Part shown: positions 9,909-21,264 of the stretch, piece by piece
Layout: each line of letters starts with the position of its first letter
How positions within the stretch are numbered: position 1 is the first letter of the stretch
Assembly: GCF_947507565.1 (NCBI RefSeq)
Contig: NC_089185.1
Coordinates: 434,001-498,000 of the forward strand
DNA: 64,000 nt
Source of the DNA: Oscarella lobularis
Lineage: Eukaryota; Porifera; Homoscleromorpha; Homosclerophorida; Oscarellidae
Direction of reading: 5' to 3'
The notes under the pieces: generated by a model
The model's database searches: none
Seen by the model: only the letters and a program-made list of their open reading frames with translations
What the model was told of the DNA's origin: nothing
Position numbers and translations under genes: made by a program

Positions 9909-12726
9909 ATGGAAGCGACGATTTTAGTCGATCGCGGCCCCGAAATGCAGTCTTACGGGCCACGACCGATGGATATAGACGTCAGCAAAGTGAGAGGAAC
10001 CGCAGGCGGGCACGAAAAAAACACGATGAAAGTGATGCGCTCGCTCTGGAGTTTTGCCATCGAAGGAGCCGTCGAATACGCAAGAATATTCTACGATCTC
10101 TTCCTTCCCAAAGCGAACGTACGGTCGCGAATCGAATAGCAAGCGCAAAACGCACCGCAACGTCGATTTTAGATCAACTTCGCCGTGGTTAGCGGCGAAG
10201 ACAATTACGAGGAATTATTTGACATCACCGAAACTCAAGATCTACGAAAAGTGAAAAAAACGTTTTAAAAGTGACTTCTGACGACGCGTTTCTCATCCAG
10301 TTGCTCTCGAAACTCGCTCTCCTCAATGGAAATCAATCGTCGTCATCAAAACACACGAAGTCGAATAGTGAATGGCAAGAAAAGCGGTTCGCTTTTGGAA
10401 TGGAGCGCGTGCTTGCGAGAAGGCAGAAAATGGGAACGTTGGCCGCTCGATCTTTCATCATACTCATAACGTCACTCTCCTCCGATAACATGTATTTGAG
10501 TCGTGCTAATTAATATTGACTGTAAATTCTAATTTTTTAGCGTTTCTTTTCCTGAAAGGCTTCAATCGATGGTAAAGAAGTTACTGGATGAAGGGTCAGT
10601 GCGGGTTTTTTTTGCAGCACTTTGAGCTACAATGTGTTGCTATGGGTTTAGCAATAACGCCCAAATTTTGTGCATTAATATTTACCGTCAGAGTCATCTC
10701 AGTCTATCTTCGAAAGTACGCAATAATCGAACATTCTTTCAAGTGGAAATTTTGCTTGATTAGACGCTAGACGTTTCTCGGCAGCTGAAATTTGAGTCAG
10801 TCGCCTACGATCAAATATTTTCCCACATGTGCCGGCTGGTTCAAAATCAATACAATCTACAGCGCACTACAATAACCGGAATACCCATGAAAGTAATGAA
10901 AAAACGTTCATCTCCCTCCCTTTAGCGGCCTCACTACAATGACATAACAGGAAGAACAGCAAGCAGGTGCTTCGGCCAATTACGACGTCGATCTTTTGCA
11001 CGAGTCCAACGCGTACTTGAGCTCAGAAGCAAGAGGTGACGTCACGGATCTCGCGTTCCTGGTTCAGTTTCTCGCTATAGGCGGTCAGTTGGTTCTCAAG
11101 TGGTCGGCGCCGAGAAATCCATCTCTAGACGTGCAGCAGTGTCCCGCCGTCGTGAAAGTCACGCCAGTCGACGTATGACCACATCTCTATTTATGCGTGT
11201 CTGTATTCATTTTTTTTCGTTGAAGGTAATCAGTCGCCATGCAACGTGCTTGATACAATTTCTTCTTCACGGTCGCGCCGTTTTGCTGGAGTCAAAACAC
11301 AGTCATAAATCTGTGCAGTACGCGCTAGTCTGCCACGGAGGTACTTAGTAGTTTTGTTTTCACTTAGTCTAGTTAAACTGAACTGCAGGAACTGTGCATC
11401 TTCACTGTTACATATCTGCTTCCGTTCGATCTCACCTCGAAGATCCGCCTTCGATTAGCGAAGGATTTGGCGGCAGAGTGACAGACTATAGGATTAAAGT
11501 TCGTTTTCTAATGTACGATAGTGGGCGTTGTTTATTGGCTGGCAATAGGATTTCGGAGATTTAATGAAAAGTAGTCTTTTGGTTTCTCTGCCGGCTTCCA
11601 AGTCAAAGCGGCCTATGACAGCCGGTAAATTTGACTGGATTCAATCTAAAGTTCCAACCGTCGTATTTTCAGCGCTTCAAAGACTGGAGAAAGTGACTCG
11701 ATTCTGGCCTTTGGTTCTCGGAGAAACAGTCATGTTCAATCTGACATACGTAAAAAAGAAAATAATTTGACGTTGCAGCGCATGAATAGCATTCCGTTTA
11801 TCATAGGAATTGGAGCCGTTACTGAGCTTGATTCAGCAGGACTCCCTTTCTTCTGAAGGCGTCAGCGAATGCATCAAGGTGGGTAGACAACTGGGATTAT
11901 AAATAGTAATTCAAATGGTCAAGAATCCAGGTAATTCATCAATTGAAGTACAAGGAAGAGAACAATGAGCCGCTATCCATAACCGGAATGACGATACGTA
12001 GCAAGGGCCCAAGAAGGTGCTTACTTACCATACCGAATTCGTCAATAAATAAGCAACCTATTTGTTGATTAACTTCAGGGAAGAATTATATAGACAGCTT
12101 TGGGACGAACTCAATTTTTTCCTCGAGGGTCTTTCTGGTTTGTCGCCGAACCACAACAAGGTGAAACCGGCTAGATTGATGGGGGGAGAGAGAGAGAGAG
12201 AGGCAGCGTGATGTATGCGCATATCCGTAGGTGCACGCACGTTTGAAGGAGATACGGCCACCGGTTGAGTCGATAGACAGAATGATGGGAATCCCAGGTC
12301 AGAGAGTGACGGCGAATTGCGAGTTCTTAGTAACAACGTCGTCGTCGTGCAGATGACGTCCAGTCCTTTATTCAATTGCACTCAAGTCGTCAAACGGCGG
12401 ACGACGACGAATTGAATCCGCCCAAAAAGATGCGTTTGTCGTCGAATCAAAAACGCGGAGGCGGAGGCGGCGGCGGTCTCCCATTTCCCGTCACAGGTTC
12501 GTCTGTCTTTTTGTTTAATTAGGATAAACGTGGGGTATCGTGTAATTTTAAAGGCTCCTCCCAGTCGTTTTCCCTCTTTGATCTGTTCAAACGAAAGGAG
12601 GAAGTCGTCGCATGTCAGAGAGGAGGACGCCACGACAAGTTTTCAGGTGAGTACGAGCAGGACGACAAACATAAGACCAAACTTTACACGTGGATGAAAG
12701 CGGGGGAGAGTAATGGCTCTGCGTAG
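9909..12726 (+). CDS. INTS13: Integrator complex subunit 13 (Asunder)
   Basis: Nuclear Integrator subunit; in animals also called Asunder and linked to enhancer function and dynein recruitment. About a dozen small exons. Diagnostic segments are ATILVDRGPEM, SLWSFAIEGAVEYARIFYD (near 10040-10097), TTITGIPMK near 10870, ANYDVDLLHESNAYL near 10976, CLIQFLLHGRAVLLES near 11250, DPPSISEGFGGRVTDYRI (near 11442-11500) followed by KDFGDLM, and VTRFWPLVLGETVMFNL near 11692. The C-terminus has a basic region with PPKKMR-like sequence and a final exon with SFSLFDLFKRK, ending GESNGSA and TAG at 12724-12726. The start at 9909 is the first ATG in the conserved frame. An intron near 12186-12202 contains a short (GA)n run. 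Confidence 0.93.
12186..12202. repeat. (GA)n microsatellite in an INTS13 intron
   Basis: An uninterrupted alternating GA tract preceded by six G residues. It lies between two inferred INTS13 exons, downstream of a GTGAAA donor and upstream of CCGTAG. Confidence 0.8.
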
Positions 12727-13254
12727 TTTAGTACTTTACTTGAATTAATATAGGCCTATTTGTACTTGGTTTTGTTTGGTGAGCGGTAGAATATGGGAGC
12801 TAAGGAGGACGGCTAGGTCCTGCATTAGTTCGGGTATTTTTGCTATTGTTCTCTGCTTCTTGTCTTGCCACGTCCAATCGATAATGAAATATTTGAGACA
12901 GTTAACCTTGAGCCCGTCTAATAAGAGAAAAAACTTGGAGCGAGATTTTTGGGCGGAGGGTAGTCTAACCTTTTTGGATTAAATGGAATATTCGATTGGG
13001 CGTTCCAACGGCAATGTTGCACATATGAGAGGCAAGATACAATACTTGGGCTTCAATCTACACGAACCCTGTTCGCTTCTTTTCTCCGTCCAATTCATTC
13101 TATCATTACCTTGAAGTGTTTAGCAAACAGTTTGGCTACTTTGGTCTTCTCTTGCAAGGGTGCAAGTTCTCTAATTAATTAATTAATCAATCAATCAATA
13201 ACAGTAGCAGCAAAAGCAAAACAATTTTATTGACCTGATAAGATCGACCGCCCT

Positions 13255-13303
13255 CTGTGCCGAAGCACAGATAATGAGCAGAAAGGGAGAGCCCTTTTCT
13301 GCT
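13255..13303. other. Two adjacent perfect or near-perfect hairpins
   Basis: The first hairpin is CTGTGC-CGAA-GCACAG (13255-13270). The second has arms AGCAGAAAGGG and CCCTTTTCTGCT around an AGAG loop (13277-13303), with one bulged base. They are separated by six bases. No known RNA family was recognised. Confidence 0.5.
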
Positions 13304-13469
13304 GACTCCAGTTTACTGCTTATAGTTTGCCACGGTCCTAAGGCTAAAGTTTGTGTAGTACATACTCATAGCGTTCAATTGGCCCTACTCTAATTGATTT
13401 ACTAACCTGATTTCAAGTATTCTGCTATTCCCTCTTCAGTTTTCCCAGTCACAAAATCTTTATCTTATA

Positions 13470-13715
13470 GTGCAATTTTATCAGGCGACAGTGATCTTGC
13501 TGGCATGCTCTTCCGTCCAGTGCTCACCTCTAAGGTCAAGTTCATCTAATTCAACAGGTGAAAGTCGCTTTTCGGCAGAGGGCAACAAAGCCATCCATAA
13601 ATTTTCTCGGCAGCGGCCGCGTGTTTCGTCTTCAGACTCTTCTGCTGTTTCCTTTGCCCTCTTTCGGTCTCTCGCATCCTACAAGAGCATGCAATCGAGA
13701 AGCACATGCAGGTAA
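13470..13715 (+). CDS. Possible short secreted peptide (uncertain)
   Basis: An 81-codon ORF begins MQFYQATVILLACSSVQC, which has the shape of a signal peptide. It is followed by a Ser/Arg-rich segment containing single Arg and KF.R-type basic sites and ends STCR. A GTAAAC donor-like sequence overlaps the end of the frame, so it may be a first exon. No homologue was recognised, the region is gene-poor, and the ORF could be chance. Confidence 0.25.
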   Translation: MQFYQATVILLACSSVQCSPLRSSSSNSTGESRFSAEGNKAIHKFSRQRPRVSSSDSSAVSFALFRSLASYKSMQSRSTCR

Positions 13716-14637
13716 ACACATCTGACTTTCTTCTTGGAGCTTTTTCTCTTCATCCTTCTGCAATCGGAAGGGCTTAGCGCGCGTCGCGCGAACATGAATC
13801 TTTTTCACATGAGCTCACGAGAACGGCGACAGCACAAGAAGTTCGCAGAAATTGTTTATAGAACTCTTATGCATTTTTGTAGCCTTTGGTAGCGTGCCTG
13901 TGCAAGTAGAATTCGCGTGTTCACTTCGCGCGCGGAGGTCCTGGGCAAGACCGCGTCACACTGAAAACTGCCCGCGCGTGCCGTAAAGAATATATGTCAT
14001 ATTTTATTTAATAAACCCGGAACTAACCCGGAAGTACCAAAAAATTTTGCACAGAGGTCTCTCTACTTTTTCTGTGTCCACCCTCGGGTGGATGGGGGTC
14101 AACCTCACTACTCCCCCGTCGGAGTTGGAGCCTGTTTAGTCTCCCGGCTCGGACGCCTGGGACCGGCAGCCCTCGGATGTGAGTGCTGACGGCCTGATTC
14201 CAGGGGGACCGCTATTGTACCCACCGCGTCTTGCCCAAGTGGGGTGACAGTTTATCACTCATGCCACGGGAGTAGGGGATTGAATCCCCTGCTTTTTCGC
14301 CGCGTTTATCCTCTCTGGCTCGAGTTGGGACCGGTTTTATTTTGTCACCTCGGGGCCCAGAGGTGAATGAAGACATCGGAAAGCTCTTCATCTGCCTCGT
14401 CGGTATGTCCATAAGATGACCTTGGGTAGGCAAAGCAGCTCGATTGAGTCAGAGGGATTTACCTTTGAAGATTGTAATGGTAATGAGATTCTTTAGATCA
14501 CGAACACAGCAAATTTCTTCATAGACAGCGAAGTTCAACATTCACATCGTTCGTTGACCAATACTGAGTCAAAAAGACTCACTATATGGTCTACTTTATC
14601 TTTGATTTCCCGGAATCAAAATGATCTTTGCCCAATA

Positions 14638-15009
14638 GGGCATATTCACGGGGCGGGGCTTCCGGGGCTTTCGCGGAGTGTGTGGCACGCGAAAAAAGAC
14701 CATCGCGCTGCATGTTACGATAAACCTCTATAGCCATTTTAGTTATTCGAGGATTACTTAGCTGTTTCGATGGAGAGGTTGTGCCTACAGCGAGTCAAAT
14801 CGCTAATATCCACAAAAGGGGAAAGGAGGCCTCGATTTTCGGTTTTTTGCCAGACTACATTTCGTACAGTCACTAAACTGTCATTTTAATAAAATTGGCA
14901 TATTAGCTTTATTTTCGCTTGAACGAAGGTATTTGTGGGTGGGGGCATACGAGTGCGCCTATGTTTTTGCCACACACTAACGCGCGCAAAGCCGTCCGTG
15001 AATATGCCC
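14638..15009. mobile_element. MITE-like nonautonomous DNA transposon with TA target duplication
   Basis: The 372-bp element has 14-bp perfect terminal inverted repeats, GGGCATATTCACGG at the left end and its complement at the right end. A second inner pair (GTGTGTGGCA and its complement) follows, with the segments between them diverged. Both ends are flanked by TA (14636-14637 and 15010-15011), as expected for Tc1/mariner-type insertion. The interior has no coding capacity. The structure is seen directly; superfamily assignment is inferred from the TA duplication. Confidence 0.8.
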
Positions 15010-16974
15010 TATTCCAAAGCAGCCGATGGCAAACTGAAAATTGATTTAGTCCCTACTGGGACTGAAGAAACTGAGCGGATTTGGGCAGAACGACTAGCCG
15101 AAAGCTTTTGTTAGCTAATAATAATAGCTTCGAGCCAAATGGCCGAATATTTCCTACGTGGGAACGTCATTTTCTGAATTTCGGCGGGGAAAGTCCGACT
15201 TTCGACTAGTCTTCTCTCGGTTTCGGGCCTTCTTTTGCATAATAAACGTCCTTTCGCTGATTTCTAAGCGAGATACAAAGAGAACGACGAGTGGAAAGCA
15301 GAAGAAAACCTCTCATTTGCCATCATGAAGGTTTAAACGCCCGGGAACTTTGCGGTAGCAAGGCGAGAGATTCTGCGGTTAGGCCACGTGATCACTTTAG
15401 ACCAATGATGGCGTCGGATGGCGTTTGCTGACTAAGCGGGACGTTCAAATGCATCGCGTCGCACCGATTTCCTTCAGTTGCGGCAGAGGGTGGATGCGAC
15501 GCGGTTCGCTGCGTCTCTTCCTTGATCGGACCGGCTCGGGGGAAGACAAAAGGCAAGTCTTGGATTGTTGTATCAGCGAGGCCCACGATTAATCCGTGCC
15601 GGAGCCCGTAGGCAGGGCGAAGGGGGGCTTCGGCCTCGGTTCTCGCACTGGGATTTAACGATCGCCGATGTCTTATTGTTGCCAACAAGTACGGCCCGCG
15701 CTAGGCTCGAGCGGGCACGACTTGGAGGGGGTGTTCACTAATGGCCTGGTTGCCGGCACTTGTCTCACCCGATGGCACGATTAGACGGAGGATGATCCGG
15801 CCCAGGAAACTTCAATTTGAGCATTGCACTGCCTTTCTTGTCGACTCCTACAAACAGTGGTCGGCCGTTCTCCACTTCCGCAAGCTCCGGTTCTTCTCAG
15901 GAAAATATACCGAAGAGTTTGGTACCAACGAGCCGGGGGACTCGGTTTTAGGGGCCGTTTCTCGTCCAGGCGGTACTGATCGGAGTGGCCGAGGACCCGC
16001 AACTCGCCCGATACTTTTTGGAAGGGGGTCATCGCTTTGCGAAGACTTCCCTGGGCTACGACGCGTCCGAACCTCCCCGCTTTAATATCCAAGAAACACT
16101 AAACACAAGGGAAAAGGAAACAAAAAGAAATACACACACAAACAGACAAACAGATCAATCCCTGTTGAAGCACCTGACTGAGGTGTCAACAGAGCTAACA
16201 GATACACAAACAGGGGAATGGGGAACAATACACTTAACTTTACGAAGAATAATACGAGCATTCTCGCGCTGGAGACAAACCGCCATATGACGTCGCCAGT
16301 ACGCGAGAAAGCTATTTTTGTCATTAAAAAAGTCGATCGACGGGCGTTCTGCTACTTGCCGGAGGATGCGTAGCGCAATCGGACCCGCGGTGTAGCCTGG
16401 GTAACGCGAATACGGACGCAACAAAAAGGTACGTACACGGATTTATTGGCAGAGTCTAATCTTATTTTTTTAGGGTGAAAAAGGAAGAAAACGCGATCGA
16501 AGGAATCGAAGGACAACGCGCTTGACTGGATAGCGATTTCACTTCGTTAGTGCGTATTTCTGCATGCGTTTTTTGCGTTGTGCGAATAAATTGTGAAATG
16601 GAGAGCACGCTTCTTGCGTTTCCTCGGACTTACTTCCACGTGATCGTTCTAAAATGGCCGATTCACGCTGTAGCAGCCATCTCGCAGCTTCGCTGTGTGA
16701 TGTACGGCTCTGCAGACGATCCCAATCCTTTTGCCGAATCGATCGTCCCATTTTCGCTTTTATTTGTGGCTAGAAAAACGCTGATCGGTCGATTTTCTTG
16801 CGCGCAGACGTTCTACTGCTCACGTTCTCGGATAAAAGCCATTTTCGGTTGACCGCCGATTCCTTTGGGCCGTCTAAATAGCGCAAGTGACCAAACCCAT
16901 CAATGCACTTGCTTTAATTCGCAGAATAAATATTAATTAATAGACGCATTACGGTAACGAGTGTGCATGCAGTC

Positions 16975-19900
16975 TCAGATTGGAGGCTTTGATGACCGAA
17001 CAGCCCACAAATAGTCGTGGATCGTGAATCCGTCAATTGTCAAAGAAATCTCCTTCGTCTGGATGATTTGAAATGATCTGGAACCAGAGTTGTATCTAAA
17101 ACAAACAAATTCAGTTAGATAACACTGTCCGGTAGCTCTCACTTCATGACTGAATCGATCATGCCACGTCCGACTACTTTCGGTCCCTTGCCAAAAATTT
17201 TTGTTACCTGCACAGGTAAGAACAACAGCAGAAAATAGAATTATGCGTACTATATTATTTGTCACTGCACCTGATTGTTTTCAGGATTGAAGACGTACAA
17301 GCCTCTGAATTTGCATCCTGTATTACTTCGAAAGAGCACCACGAAATGATCCCCCGTTGAATTCTCAAGTGCCTGGTTCACAAAGGATCAGTCAGGATAA
17401 GTGAGGACGTGCATATTTTTTACCTGCAGGGCCTTCACTTTCAGCTCAGTATTCGGAGCACCCGCTAAGCAGACGTGACAAACGGCGTTATGAATCAGTT
17501 GTTTGTTGGATTTCATTGTCATTTTGACGCGCAGGGGCCCCAGCTCCGATTGTGCTCTAGTTGATTTTGCCGATGCCAGAAAATGGCGACCGATGGGTTC
17601 CTGGCTTTGCCTTTCAACTAGAGGCTTCGTAGCGACCGCTTGAGGCTCAGACGGCTTTTCAGACGCTCTGGGAGGATCCTGGTCCAGTCTGCAAAAAGAA
17701 ATCAGAGTCCTTCATTTAGACAATAAGTAGTCAATATACTTTGATGTTTCTTTGACTTTTTCTGCTTCTTGTCTAGCTGGTTTCACAGCAGATTTCTGAC
17801 GAGAAGACATAAATCGTTCCTTTCGTCTTTCTAGCTCCTCTTGACTGATCTAAAGAAAAGAGCTCAGATTATATACGTAGAACATGCTGAGTCAATTTCG
17901 CACTTTATCCGTTCCCCACGTTTCAACAAAGAATCCAACCGGCTTCTCTCCCTGACCGTCATTCCGATCCAGATCATCGGCCCGTTGCACCAACTCTGGC
18001 TGTTCGTTGTCAGCCACATTTTCTATGTGCAGATCTCCTGCAATCGCCGGCAAATCAGCGGGATCGTCGACCACGTCCTCCGACGTTTCAATGACAAGCG
18101 CTTCGCCGTCCAAACGATTGGCCGGATTGGACGATTGGGCCTTCTGACGATGAAGATATTCAGCAAAGATTAGATCTTGCCTCTTTTTGATTCGTTTAAA
18201 CTGTTCCTCTTCCTCGTGCCGCCTCTCCGCCATTATGCGACGACGGATTTCGCCCATCTCCCACTTGGCGAGCAACCACTGGCGATCCGCTTCCGACATG
18301 GGCTCCTTCTCCGCGTCCGCAGCGTTGTCTCCTATCGAAGACTGAGGTAGAGGAGCATCTACGACATCTTCTTTTTCTTCACTGCAGTTGTCGTCGTCGT
18401 TCGTTTCGTTGTCCAACGCCTCCTCCTTTTCAGTGTGGTCATTTTCTACGTTTCTCTCTACGGGCGATATTTCGATTTCATCCAGAGGAGACGGAGACCC
18501 TTCGGACTGATGGGAAACAGGCGAGGACGCTCGTGGCGGCGGCGACGACGGCAGTGCCGCCTCGGCGGTCTCGTCCACGTCAAATGAGAGAGCATTGGCG
18601 GCCAGCGGCGAAATCGCTTCTCTCTGATCATCGGTTATTGGCGGTGCTTTGACGACGTTAGCAGGCGAGCATAGCGCAGGCGACGAGTAGGATCGAGCAG
18701 AAGCGACTGACGTCTCTTTTACCTTATCAATCGTTTGATGGACAATGAGAGATCTCGCATGACGGTGAACGGTGTAAACGTCATTTTCTAAGGCAGTTGA
18801 TTCCTTTTTCGGTCTCTGCAGAGGAACGTGATCCCAAAACGCGGGATGGCTTTCATTCTTTGGCGGCGGCGGCGGCGGCGGCGGCGGCGCTCTACCCTCA
18901 GCGAGGCTGCTTGCATTCGAAGACTCGCGCTGATTCACGAACAATTCGAACAGCAGCGTAATGAAAGCAACGATGTTTGGCCGAAGTAAGAGAGACGTTC
19001 GTTTCAGATCATCGGTGGTTAGCGGCGTGGGGAAGCTGAGATGAGAAAACGCTCTTCGGCAGGCTTTTTGAATAAGTTGCATATTGACGTCGACGTCGCT
19101 GTCGCTCGCATGTCGACACAAGACCAAATCTAAAAGAGAATCGTCATTGATTTACAATCAGAAAGCGTCTCTCAAACTTCCGCACCTTTCAATTCGAGTA
19201 AATCGGGCCTGTAGAAGCTGATAAGCACGCCAAGACACTGACCGTTATGCAAGTCTTTGGCAAGGTCTTCCATTGGCAATACGTCGATCGGCTTATCCAG
19301 TTGTGCGGTCTGTCCTCCCGTTCTGACGTGATTCTGACAAACTTTGTTCACCCACAACAGAAGGCTGTCTTCCAAGTCGAACGGCAACTCTTTTGAAGCA
19401 TTAAACGCGCCAAACTGCCTATGAACAAAAAGAGTGAAAAATAAATAAATAAATTAATTAATTTGACTCTCATTTCCTACTTCACTAAATTCACGACTTT
19501 TTCAACGGAGACGACTTCGTTCATGTACGCCATCATGAGAGCGTCTATAAGCGCCAAATGAGCGGTCTGGAGAGACAGAAAAAAAATTAGCGCTATCAGT
19601 CAACGAGAAAGAATCATGGTTGGCTTGCCTCTTCGAGAGGATCGCGTCGAGCGAGAACGTCTTCGGTAACGGGCGTCTCGTCGTCGCCGTAAACGACGTA
19701 GAAACCGCGTCGAGACAGCGCTTGAATGACTCGACGAGGCGCGTCGCTGTCGTCGTCGGCGAAGAGTCGCTTCGAAGCGCGGCAGTAGATCTCGCCGTTC
19801 GAGAGAAGGGCGGCGATGTCTGCTCGGACTTCGATTCGCAGCTGGATTTTCGAATTGCGAAGTTGCCGAGCGTTTCTTTTCGTTTGGACTTACGCGAGTT

Positions 19901-20118
19901 GTCAAGACGTGTGGATTTTCAATCGACGCGACGATGTTGAGGTCGTCGATGGGATTTCCTTCGAGTTTTTCCACGAGCGCGACGAGCCATTTCAGTGACG
20001 AGCGAAATCGGGACTGAAACAGCAGCGTAAGGGCGTAAAACAACGGAAAAGGATCAGGAACCTTGAAAGGATCGTATTGCCGCGACGATTCCTTCGCCAA
20101 AGCCATCGCTTTCGCCAT
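16975..20118 (-). CDS. CAMSAP: CAMSAP/Patronin microtubule minus-end protein
   Basis: Binds and stabilises free microtubule minus ends. Order of features: N-terminal MAKAMALAKESSRQYDPFK; a segment with LSNGEIYCRASKRLF, VIQALSRRGFYVV and DDETPVTEDVLARR; a CH domain including LIDALMMAYMNEVVS and KELPFDLEDSLLLWVNKV; proline-run and acidic disordered middle (near 18350-18900); a charged helix (EMGEIRRRIMAERRHEEEE); KPVGFFVETWG; and a C-terminal CKK domain with RYNSGSRSFQII, ISLTIDGFTIHDYLW. These match vertebrate CAMSAPs in order. The protein is much shorter than vertebrate CAMSAP1, mainly through a reduced middle region. The first ATG in frame is at 20118; a further upstream exon cannot be excluded. 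One intron uses a GC donor (19567-19629). Confidence 0.95.
19567..19629 (-). other. GC-AG intron in CAMSAP
   Basis: The exon ends CTCGAAGAG and continues GCAAGC; the matching acceptor is CTCTCCAG before ACCGCTCATTTG. Reading through gives a stop after a few codons, while splicing joins RRDPLEE to TAHLALIDALMM as in CAMSAP homologues. No GT donor gives the same join. Confidence 0.85.
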
Positions 20119-20201
20119 CGCATCCAACTGCCGCGCGTTACAACACAGTCGTCACGTGCACAAAAATCAATATTGAATATGGACCCACAAAGCTGAGGAA
20201 T

Positions 20202-20995
20202 CTAATTCCACTCGTTCATTGACACACCCAATATTGGCTCATATTCCTCGGCCATGCTACACTTTTTCGGCTTTGGGCTGCCCATGTACGCATCGCAGAT
20301 CTGTGTAATCAAGTTTTGCTGCTCAATGTGCTGGAAAGAACGTAGACAATTAATTAAACGGTAAGCACAAACACGTTCTTTTTCATACCCTTCCATTGAG
20401 AGTGAGCCAAGGTGTGTACTCGTGAGGAGGATCGAGAGCGGCAGTTTCTCGATAGTACATCATTCCCAAGTTATAGCCAAGTTCGCCCGTAGCACATTCG
20501 TCGATTCTCGTCCACTCCATGCTTTGCTTTTGAGCACACGTCTGAGCCACCTCATAGCTTTGCTCCTTACCGTGCGCCTCGAGGCAGACAACAAACGGCC
20601 ACCATTCAGCCCTATTGCAAGGTACCCATGAAACTGAGGATTGTTCGAGATTTTTCGCACCTCTTGGGGTAGTAGTGCAAAACGCACGCCTCGACGGCAT
20701 TCATCTGGCATTCGATTTCGCCGTGCTGACAGACGAACCGTTTGCCCCCTTCGATCTTGGCGTTGCCCCACGGAACGAAGTGAAGCGTGAAGATTTCGCC
20801 AATCTAAGCCGTGACGTGTCGTCGTGGAATGATACAGGGCAAACTTCTAACCTCTTCGACGGCTTTGTTCATCTCGCCCTCGGTCAACGCGTCGCAATAG
20901 GGACACAGCGCTTCGGAATAGAACGAAACGTTTACGAGCGGGGCAGCGTGAGCCGAAAAGGCGAAGAGCGCAAGGAGAAGAAGAGCGTAGCCCAT
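20202..20995 (-). CDS. GILT-like lysosomal thiol reductase
   Basis: Secreted or lysosomal thioredoxin-fold reductase of the IFI30 family. It begins MGYALLLLALFAFSAHA, a clear signal peptide, then VNVSFYSEALCPYC with the active-site CPYC. The family signature CQHGEIECQMNAVEAC is intact in the second exon. Later exons contain EWWPFVVCLE, LGYNLGMMYYRET, EYTPWLTLNG and LITQICDAYMG. Four to five small exons with short introns. Size is close to that of other GILT proteins. It sits about 80 bp upstream of the CAMSAP start on the same strand; no functional link is implied. Confidence 0.94.
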
Positions 20996-21264
20996 TGTTT
21001 ACGACAGTCTGTGACTCTGTGTACTCGTCTCGTGACCCGTTTTTCTCGTGACCGGACGTCGCGAATCACGCGTGGGGGCGTTGCGGTCTCGTGCAGAAGG
21101 CATATCACCCAAAGTACTGTACGGCTAAAGTGTGCAATGTTCTGTACCCGTTTCACATGTGTGTCTCTTCTATTTCCACTTCGGCTTTCCACATAAGGCC
21201 TCGCTTCTCAAAGACAGTTTCAAGTTCAGACATCATATCACCATCTACACATCATAATGCCAAA

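Larger units (their letters stand above)
12727..16974. other. Gene-poor interval, 4.2 kb
   Basis: This is the only long stretch of the window without a recognised gene. It holds an AT-rich segment with short AATT/AATC tandem runs (near 13174-13200), two small hairpins (13255-13303), a possible short secreted-peptide ORF (13470-13715), a GC-rich block (about 14080-14450) with no convincing protein, a MITE-like element (14638-15009), and a second GC-rich block (about 15380-16090) with open frames on both strands but no recognised domain. The interval looks like an accumulation of mobile or decayed sequence between INTS13 and CAMSAP. Confidence 0.6.

Noticed and set aside
9843-10192. Plus-strand ORFs starting at 9843 and 9845
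   Set aside because: They start with TTG and GTG, not ATG. One is out of frame with INTS13; the other is the INTS13 frame whose first ATG is at 9909.
14275-14289. GGGGATTGAATCCCC considered as the T-arm of a tRNA or tRNA-derived SINE
   Set aside because: The upstream sequence does not fold into acceptor, D and anticodon arms, and the B-box match is poor on both strands.
14212-14433. Minus-strand ORF of 73 codons in the GC-rich block
   Set aside because: No recognised family, no splice context, and composition effects make open frames likely there.
16550-16852. Plus-strand ORF of 100 codons upstream of the CAMSAP 3' end
   Set aside because: No domain, no homologous motif and no clear splice partners were seen; likely chance.
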